Source of the DNA: Prinsepia uniflora
Taxonomy: Eukaryota; Streptophyta; Magnoliopsida; Rosales; Rosaceae
NCBI GenBank assembly: GCA_032719365.1
Contig: CM064867.1
Span: forward strand, 40,449,651-40,513,650
Length of the DNA stretch: 64,000 nucleotides
Direction: 5' to 3'
Position 1 is the stretch's first letter; each line of letters starts with the position of its first letter. Both the position numbers and the translations under genes were made by a program. Positions 56,094 to 64,000 of the stretch are shown piece after piece. Below the pieces are notes generated by a model. That model was not told the origin of the DNA and did not search any database. It saw only the letters and a program-made list of their open reading frames with translations.

Positions 56094-58514
56094 TAGACAG
56101 GACTCGTCCCAACTGGATGTTGATAACCGTGCCAGGTCCTGCTCCCGTCTGACAAGTCGACTGAAGTCCCAAAATTACCCCTCAGTACATGTCAGACAAG
56201 GGATAGCTGCACTGATTTCCGCTCATGCCTCCGCCTCTCGATCAGCCCCAAACGTCGTGCCACGTCCTGGAGGGTCATCAAAATAGGAAAGGTGTGAGTG
56301 GACAAAAATAATATCATTTAAACTACATTTCAAAATACATCATTTACCCTCCAATTTATCAAACCATGCATGCATAAGGTCAAACATATGAATCACCGGC
56401 TTCCATGCCAAATCACATGAACAGTATCAAATCCCGGCTCTCAAGCCAAACATATGAAAACATTTCATAAAACCATTTTATTATACAATAAAGCATATAA
56501 CTCGGGAATTACACATCCGAGGGTCCTCTGGGAATTACACATCCAGAGTTATCATTCTGCTGGAAATTACACATCTAGCCTCACCGGGAATTACACATCC
56601 GGTCCTTCCGGGAATTACACATCCGGAGTCCATCAGGGAATTACACATCCGGAGTCACTTCGGGAATTACACATCCAAAGTCTACCCAAGAATTACACAT
56701 CTGGGGGCATCGAACATCAATACAAAATCAAAATCTTTATTTGCAAAATCATCATTAAAACCACATCAAAACCATTTATCACGGGGTCTCAAGCCCAAAT
56801 TTCCTTTCTCGTAAATCCGTAAAATCATTAAATAATTCAATGCACGTGAATCCGTAAAATCATATCCGAAAATCGTTCAATTCCCATAAAATCATCTTTA
56901 ACTTGTAATCCAAGTTAAAACCAATCTCAAATCCCAGGCCTTCGCCCAAAAAAATAATTTCACAGTTTCTCGAAAAACGTGCCCAAAATACTGATTAAAA
57001 TAATCATTAAATCTAGAAATAATCATACCAATTCATTGCAATTCAAATCATGCAATAAATCACGTAAAACATTTAACTATGCATGCATATCAGAACAAAC
57101 GTCCACTCACACACTGTCCAAACCGCTCACTTTCTCCGTAATTTCTGACACTTTCCAAGAATCGTGAATCCTGTCCAAAATCATCATTAAAGGTCACTAA
57201 TGACTCAATGAATATCATATTACTTTCCCATAATTTTCCGGGAATTAAATATTAATTTAAAACATAACATAAACCTTCGGACCCTCGAAACAATATCGAA
57301 ACGGTGTCCAATTGACTCGAACCCAACACTAAAATGTTCGTTACATTGCATAGAACAAAAGTCATGTTGAACTCACCTTGGGAATCGTACCTACGCACCG
57401 CCGTGAGTGGCTGCGCGTGAAATCCACGCGCCTGCTACAGTGCATCGTCCTTACCCGTTTAACTGATAAACGGATCCTACAACCCGCGAATAGACCCGAT
57501 TTGATTCCGATCAATTCTGCATCAATTTCGACAATTGAACCGTCCATTAGCATCATTATGGATCCAATCAAGGTTCTGTAACCTCAATTACATAAACATT
57601 TGCCTTGATCCTTCAAATAGAACTCGACTTTTCGAAGAACATAATCGTACTGTTCATCCCTCAATCTTCATCAATTCTCAGTGTTTTCTTTCAATTGGTA
57701 CATCAGGAAGGTTCATGGGATCATAATAAACATATTTTCCAGTTCAATTTCATCGTTCCGTGTCTCCAATTCCTCGAATCAAGCTTGAAAATCCGAAGTC
57801 TTCCCCCTCTCTGTTCTAGTCCAAAACGACTCCAATTTCTTTCGTTTTTGCAGTGGATCGACTCAAATGAATCCCAGAAGGATAAATTCAAGATCAATTT
57901 CACTCATAAATGTCCATAATTTCAAATTCGATCTTAAGGTGCATCAAAGGTTTTTAGGTTTTTAAGTTTAGGTTCAACTGGGTTCAAGGTTCAGAACTCA
58001 CCATTTAATTCTCTTTCTTTTCCCTCTCTCGATATCCCATTCACTCTCTGTCCCTGGTGTTAATTCAATTCATTCAGATATATTGATCATCTCTCAAACT
58101 ACAAAACGATTTTGTTGTTATCGTTTTTGAATATTCAAACAATACTTTGCCATTAATTCAAACACCATAGTGACAGATGTCACTTAATTATCTAAGTGAC
58201 TCACCCACACAATTGACTCAGCCCATCTAACCGTCCAATTCATCATGCTGCCCTAAATTACCATTTTACCCCTAGACAAATAATTACAAAAATACCCCTC
58301 ACAATTCTAGACCTATAACTTTCACATCCGAACTCCGATTGATGCATGCCGCCTGTCTAGGGATTCAGCATCTCGCGACCTATCCAACGGTCATGACCAA
58401 AAGTCCAAAAGGCATCCCGAACAAAAAGTCAACTTTCGGCCCCATAACCAAGGGCAAAATCGTCATTTCCTTCTATTTTTTTCCAAATTTTTTATTTTCG
58501 AAGTTCCGGGTCGT
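56094..58514 (-). mobile_element. Long LTR, minus strand, followed by a polypurine-like remnant
   Basis: It begins TAGACAGGACTCGTCCC (start mutated from TG) and ends CCGGGTCGTC; AAAATTTCATCTTCGAAATT follows, a decayed reverse of the GACGAAATTC polypurine context. It is therefore likely a 3' LTR of a minus-strand element. The first 200 bp resemble the LTR at 17775 (GATAACCGTG, CAGGTCCTGCTCCCGTCTG). It carries the eight-unit hairpin array at 56501-56705 and a CACGCGCC module (57388-57433). Confidence 0.78.
56501..56705. repeat. Eight GAATTACACAT hairpins with covarying stems
   Basis: Eight units of about 22-30 bp share the loop GAATTACACAT. The flanking arms are CTCGG/CCGAG, CTCTGG/CCAGAG, GCTGG/CTAGC, ACCGG/CCGGT, TCCGG/CCGGA, CAGG/CCGG, CTTCGG/CCAAAG and CCCAAG/CTGGGG. 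Almost every arm change is matched by a pairing change on the other side, strong evidence that the hairpin, not the sequence, is conserved. Confidence 0.9.
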
Positions 58515-58655
58515 CAAAAATTTCATCTTCGAAATTCCAACTATACCGATTCCACAACCAGCTCATGGAAAACAATTCGATCTCACAACACTTGTACCCT
58601 AGTACACTCACTAGCCAGCACAATACTTGTCTGCAACTAGACGTTCCACCAACAC
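58515..58655 (-). mobile_element. Remnant internal DNA between two LTRs
   Basis: About 140 bp starting with a decayed reversed polypurine context and otherwise unremarkable. It separates a minus-strand 3' LTR from a plus-strand LTR. Confidence 0.4.
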
Positions 58656-60360
58656 TATAACGACCCGTCCCGGGAGTCGGGATTAGATTAGAGTTTAATG
58701 ACTGATTAGCAAAGTTAAACGGTGTTTAGTTGGACACTTTTGGACGGATGACGCAGAATGACGATTTTGCCCTAGAATAAGTAAAATGTTGACTTTTAGT
58801 TCGGGCGGTCAAATGGACTTTGACCGATGACCGTGATGTAGTTCGAGACGTCACGAGTCCATAGACAGGTGGCAAGCCCGATTCCGACATCCGAGGAGTA
58901 TGTAACGATGTTCGGAAGGTTGAGGGCATTTTCGTAATTTGGTTAAAAAAGAGGAATTTGTTGACGTTTTGTTTGACCATTAGCTTTCACGCAAACCGAG
59001 GACCGTTAGTTAGGTCTCAACAACCTGAGTGCAACGACAGGCGGCACACAGTCATCGGACGTCAGACGAGTGAGATATAGGTCTAGGAAGGTGAGGGGTA
59101 AAGTGGTAATTTGGACTTGTAGGGGCATTTTGGTCTTTTCACATCTGGGGAACTGTGTCCAATCAGATAAGGACATGTGGACAGTGATTATTGGATATTT
59201 TGAGGCCTGGACCATAGAATGGGGGACACCTGGCTTGTGTCTAGTGGTTTCTAGCCACTTTCATGGTTTTGTTTAAATTGTTTGGGTTTGTTGTCGTTCA
59301 AATGTGAGAAACAGAAATAGAGAGACTGAGTCGTGACAAAATCGACCATTTCCCAAGTCTGAGTCGTGTGTTTGTTCTTTGCGGAGTGTTTAGAGTTAAG
59401 TTGAGAAGCTGGTAAGTGTTTTTGGATGAGTGTTGAGTGAGGAAAAGGTTGGAAATGGTGGGAAAACAGTAAAAAAAAAAGAGGTTCTTTGTGCACGGCT
59501 GAGAGCCCAATCGATCAAATTGATCCAGCTTGGTCTGTGGTGGTGATTAGAGGACCTGAGAAGTGCTTTTGGGACCCTGAGACTCACGGCGGAGCTCACG
59601 GTGGTGAGCAGACAAACGGTAAGGATTCGGGTCCCATATTTTCCAGTTTTGGTTCGAATGAAAAGTCGTGAGTTTTGGTAGGTGTTTGAGACATTCTATT
59701 GATCCTAACAGTTATAGGAAGCTAGTACTGAGCTCAAGGATTCGAAATCGTGGCTGGAAGGACAACTGGTGGCCGGGAACAGCAACTCGACTTTTTTGGG
59801 TTTTGCTTCGGCTTTGGGAGGTGAGATTTAGACCCTTATTTCGTGTAATAATTAGATGTAGCCATTGCTAAGAGTGGGTCGAAACTATTGGTGAAGAGAG
59901 GACTAAAAATGGACTGGATTTGAGTGTGAACAGGCCTGGCCAGCTCGGTTCGACCGAACCGGTCTGGACCGGTCTGAACCGGGTTACTGAGGTAGGGGAC
60001 GATGAACATTGCATACGCGTGGTTCCCACACGCAGCCCCTTTGGACGGCGCGTGAGGGCGAGTGGGGCAGGTTTTGGGGAAATGTTCAACAGGGTTTTCA
60101 CTATAATCGATGTAAAGAACATCTTAGGAAAAGTTTCGTGTCGATTGGACACCAGATCGTGATAGTTTTAAGTGTTCGAAGGTTTAGGGGTTCGTTTAAA
60201 TTACGTTTAAAAATCCAAAAAATTTGGGGAAATTAGGGTAAGCGTAAATGAAGTGTTTGTGACCCCAATTGGTGATTTTGACAGGTCGGGAAATTCCTGA
60301 GACAGCCGAGGAGCGTACAGGACGCGAGTGACGTGTTCAGAACTGTGAGTGGGCTGTTTG
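58656..60360 (+). mobile_element. Truncated long LTR, sense orientation
   Basis: It begins TATAACGACCCGTCCCGGG and runs through the paired modules (58780-58880, 59000-59090), the CGGTTCGACCG-type segment, the GC-rich hairpin module (60015-60065) and GACAGGTCGGG (about 60284), matching 12475-14340 in order. It stops soon after GTGAGTGGGC (about 60350), about 1.2 kb short of a full copy. The end is approximate. Confidence 0.72.
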
Positions 60361-61426
60361 GTTTCTAACTTAGTATTATTTTTAGTGACTGATGACTTCA
60401 CACTCTGTAATAATTGAGTTGTTGAAAGTTGGATGGCTATAAGTGAAGTATATGTTTACACAAGGTGTTGCTTATGGTGGCATAATTAGTCATTTATTTT
60501 GTTTGGCTGGTAGAGAGCAAGATTAAACGGAGTAATTGAACTTTAGACATACCTAAAGGTACTGAGTATATGATGGTATGGCTACTAAGTCCGATTTCTG
60601 GAAGATATATATATATATATATATATATGCTTGTAATATCTTGAGATGTTTTGGTTGATACTTATGTATGTTCGTATAGTTGAGGTGATGATTTGGCCTT
60701 GTGCTTATGAGTACTAATAAGTGTCCGGGTGTTGTGAATGCAGGCCCCGAGTTGGCATATGTTTAGTGTTGATACTGTGATTTCATGCATTGGGTAAGTG
60801 TATTTGTGGGCAATGATGTTGGTCACTGTGATGGAAATTGAGTATTGATAATTGTGCTTCAGGATACTCTTGTATGGGTTAATAGTATTGATGGAGATGA
60901 TATGAGTTGATGGGTATAATTCTCTGATACCCGTGCATTGAGTGCTCGACTAGATGTGAGTTAAAGTTGAACTATTGGTATCGGTATGTATATATGTGTG
61001 TTGGTTACGAACATAGTCTGCTGGATTAGACAGGGGTCAGGATTATGGATTAGGACTCGGAAAAAGTCTTGTGTAAGGATTAAGGCTCGAGGAGGAGCCG
61101 AAAATTACGTTATAGATATGGCTTTTGCGTCCTAGTTCTGGATTTGGATTGCAATCTCGAGAAAGACTTAAGATAGTTAGAGCTCGATAAGTAATGTTTT
61201 GGAGATGGAAGTAAGATTTACTCAGATTCTCCTTAGCTTGTACATTGGAGTGGAAAAATGGTTGTGTGCGGTGAAAATGGAATTCCTCGACATTAGTGTA
61301 TTGGTATGCTCACTTATGCACTCGTTATAGAGTTTGTGATTGAGTTGATAATTGGTTAAGTCATATAGTCGTGTTTAAGCAGTGAATTTTGAAGTTGGCT
61401 TAGTTTTGAAATTTCTAGGACGAAAT
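60361..61426 (+). mobile_element. Internal region of element B, final segment
   Basis: About 1.07 kb leading to the polypurine tract and 3' LTR. It contains an (AT)n run at about 60606-60628 and no coding frame; no integrase end could be read. The left edge against the truncated LTR is uncertain. Confidence 0.5.
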
Positions 61427-61442
61427 TCTTTTAAAGGGAGAT
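61427..61442 (+). other. Polypurine tract of element B
   Basis: TTCTTTTAAAGGGAGAT after AGGACGAAA and directly before TGTAACGAGCCGG. Standard plant gypsy arrangement, marking a plus-strand 3' LTR. Confidence 0.83.
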
Positions 61443-63366
61443 TGTAACGAGCCGGACCTTTAACGAGGGTAAAATGGGAAAATTTGGGTGAAATGGACCA
61501 TTTTGCCCCTAGAAGTCAAAAGTTGACTTTTTGGTCAAAGTCAAAGGGTTGACTTTGACTAAGGTCCAAAATGTTAACTTTTGATCCGAGTAGTTTTTGC
61601 TAATTCCGAAAATGCCTTCACAATGGTCTCGGCCTTCTGAGTACGTCAACAAGCGGTTTGACAAAATTGGAGACCGTGTGAGGTCGTTCCGGGTCATGAA
61701 CCCCTAGGGGCATTTTGGTAATTTGTATATGAAGGGGAAATTGGTCATTGGGCAATGTGAACTAATTTGAATTAGATAAGTGTCCCATTTTGGATGTTTG
61801 TGGTATGCTCTCCCTTCCACTGACTTACCCCTCTATATATAGACGTATGAGTGTGTGTTGGTGAAGGTTCGGTGCCCATGGGTCGAACACCATGAATGGT
61901 GTTGGCCACGAGAGAAAGAGAGCAGGGGACTGAGTGATGTGGGACCTGGAAATGTTACTGGGAGTGAGGGCAGTTGAAGAAGAATATGAGAGGAAGAAAA
62001 GATCGTGAAAACCGTGAGAAAAAGAGTTGAAACGATGAACGGAGGAACTTGGAACCGTGAGGTTGAATTTTTGGTTTCCTGTTTTTAAGCCTAGAACATG
62101 GGATTTAAGGCACTGCGTGAGCTCATGGAAGTCTTGTGATCATTTTGGGGCGAAAACCAGAGGTTTTGGGACGCAGAAACGAGGTAGCACAAACTTGAAA
62201 CCTATAGTCGATGTGCGTGGATTCGAACTAGGCCATCGAGGTGAGTTCCCCCCATTTTCGGTTCATAGATCTCTTTTTGGTGTTATTTAGATGAATTTTG
62301 GGCTTTGAAATGTGAGAAAAGGTGTTAAAATGATGATTTTCTATCCAAGCCGAACTCGCGGGTTGGGATGACCCGGTTGCAGACAATCGAGTCTGGCGCG
62401 AGGTTGGAGACGATGAACAGTGGTTAGGCGCGTGGCTTCCACGTACAGCCATTTCAGATGGGGCGTGGCTTCCACGCGCAGCCACTTCAGATGGCGTGTG
62501 GGGGTGATTTTCGAAGTGGTTTCAACATGGTTTTTAATGTATTCGATGTTACGAAACTAAAGGTACAATTTTTGGGGCGATCGGATATTGTCTAGGGGCA
62601 ATTTTGACTGTCCGAATGTTAAGGGTCAGTTTTAATATGTTTAAAATTCTAGGAAAATTATGGGATTGATATAGGAATTAATTAGGATGATTGTGATTTT
62701 GATAGGAATTGAGATTCTCAGACTTTACAGAAAAGCGTGTGGTTCGGTTTGGTCACTCGAAAGGTACGTGTGAGTGGACTTTGTTTTCTGTAAACCCTAT
62801 GTATGCCTATTTATGTGTTTTAAATAGGTTTCATTGTGCCATTATTGATATTTGGGTGATTGGGATTATTATATGATTTTAAAAAATTTATGAATATTTT
62901 ATTATTATTATATTGCACGATTTACGAGAGGTTTCATAAGTCATATTTTTCGAATATCATTTAATTGTGGACTTGAGTTGAATAAGTATGATTATGGTGT
63001 GTGATTTTGGTAGTGTTGGATCAATTGGGTTTTATATGGATTTCTTGGGGATTTGATGAATTTACGGAAATCCCAATTTGACATGTTTTGCGAGGAAATT
63101 GAGTTTGTCCTACTCCGGGTCATTACTAAGTTTGGGAAACGACTTTGTGTACATTACGATATATTTATATGATTTTGGTGATGATTTATGTTTGGTATTT
63201 TTATATGATTTTATTGAATATTTTAATGGTTCGTTTAACGAGGTTTGATGGAGTTATGGTTTTGGGGCTTAGGCCCGTGATATTGGATGATGGTGAGTTA
63301 CTGTTGATGTGGATTTGTAGTTCCTCAGTATTTGAGACATTTAAGATGATTTGTGATGATTATAGT
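61443..63366 (+). mobile_element. 3' LTR of element B, interrupted by hAT sequence
   Basis: It begins TGTAACGAGCCGGACC and aligns with 41642-43560 almost throughout (same CCCCTAGGGG, CTATATATAGA and GGGGCTTAGGCCC landmarks). It differs by a duplicated GC-rich module at 62425-62510 that is single in the 5' LTR. Homology stops at about 63366, where transposase-like sequence begins; the last ~0.9 kb of LTR are not seen. Confidence 0.85.
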
Positions 63367-63437
63367 GTGAATCAATATTATTTCATAGCTCTTGTGCTCG
63401 ATCCCTGTCATAAATTGGACGATGTAGAGGATTTGTT

Positions 63438-63468
<31 letters not shown>

Positions 63469-64000
63469 GGTGGGGGTGGTGGAGTGGGTATTTGAGGAAG
63501 ATAATGTCAAGGTTATATATGCTATTTCTAGATTGAAGATTCTATTGACTAGTCTTCATATACACTATGAAGATGGTGAGATTGGGGGTTCTGCAAGAGA
63601 GGACAATGTTAGTGGCAGTTCCTCTACAGTAGCAAAGGAGATGATGGGTTTGTAGATCGATACGAATCTTATAAAAAGGAGGATTAGGAGGAAGGCAAAG
63701 AATGAAATTATTTGTAATGATTTGGTTAGATATATATTAGTTCCTTTAAAAAATATTGAGGATTCAAAGTTTGATCATTTGGGTTGGTGGAAGATGATCG
63801 GCGTATCCAAATATCCAATTTTGTCGCGGGTTGCACACAATGTTCTAGGCATACCCACTTCAACAATAGCTTCAGAGTCATACTTTAGCACAAGTGGAAG
63901 GGTAATTAATTCGAATAGGAGTTCGTTGATCCCCGAACTTTTTGAGGCATTGATATGTACTCAAAATTGGCTTTTGAGTATTTATGTGGTATTGTATTTG
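63367..64000 (+). pseudogene. hAT transposase C-terminal region, partial
   Basis: The start reads YYFIALVLDPCHKLDDVED, a typical hAT segment. After a T/G homopolymer that breaks the frame, a second frame continues through an in-frame TAG (63653-63655) to KFDHLGWWKMIGVSKYPILS, VLGIPTSTIASESYFSTSGR and LIPELFEALICTQNWL, the C-terminal hAT dimerisation domain. The N-terminal BED finger and most of the catalytic core are absent, and the sequence runs off the window. It would be part of a cut-and-paste transposase; this copy is inactive. No terminal inverted repeat is seen at the 63366 junction, so the fragment may not be an independent insertion. Confidence 0.9.

Noticed and set aside
56501..56705. 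CRISPR-like short repeats with variable spacers
   Set aside because: Conserved part is only about 11 bases and the variable parts are self-complementary arms, not spacers; the location is a plant retrotransposon LTR.

Overview
The window looks like nuclear DNA of a flowering plant, probably a eudicot, although nothing in it fixes the species. It carries plant Ty3/gypsy (Athila-type and a long-LTR family), Ty1/copia, Cassandra TRIM and hAT remnants and a plant-type tRNA-Asp sequence. I find no intact host gene. Nearly every base can be assigned to nested, mostly dead LTR retrotransposons. Open frames outside the gag, pol and transposase remnants are short and resemble nothing I recognise.

Most of the DNA is one loose family of non-coding elements with very long LTRs (about 2.6-4.7 kb). 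In sense orientation the LTR begins TGTAACGACCC and ends GGTCCTGACA. A tRNA-Met primer site (TGGTATCAGAGC) follows the 5' LTR, and a polypurine tract after GGACGAAATTC precedes the 3' LTR. At least five copies are solo LTRs with perfect 5-bp target duplications: 7009-12244 (GTATG), 8571-11156 (GGTCT, nested in the first), 12475-15525 (TTGCG), 26350-31013 (CCAAA) and 45824-48483 (TCCTT). A sixth, 51800-54570, has near-matching flanks.

Layout. 1-4995: internal DNA, primer site and 5' LTR of a minus-strand element. 4996-17774: a plus-strand element's internal region and 3' LTR, broken by three solo LTRs. 17775-24930: an inverted LTR, a diverged AT-rich stretch, and an LTR holding a Ty1/copia fragment. 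24931-31160: a decayed gypsy gag split by a solo LTR that contains a ~360-bp tandem array. 31161-41641: a minus-strand Athila-type element whose gag-pol is split by an LTR fused to a complete tRNA-Asp sequence. 41642-63366: a plus-strand element whose two related LTRs enclose about 16.7 kb of nested insertions, including a complete 642-bp Cassandra element. 63367-64000: the C-terminal end of a hAT transposase.

The most unusual signals are three. First, the long LTRs carry, at about the same distance from the TGACAG end, tandem arrays of tiny hairpins whose loops are conserved while the stems change in compensating pairs. Second, a full-length tRNA-Asp sequence ending in CCA is fused to a single LTR, as expected from integrated read-through plus-strand strong-stop DNA. 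Third, a 292-bp foldback is built from two LTR ends in inverted orientation. Identities and boundaries were judged by eye; no alignment or database search was run.
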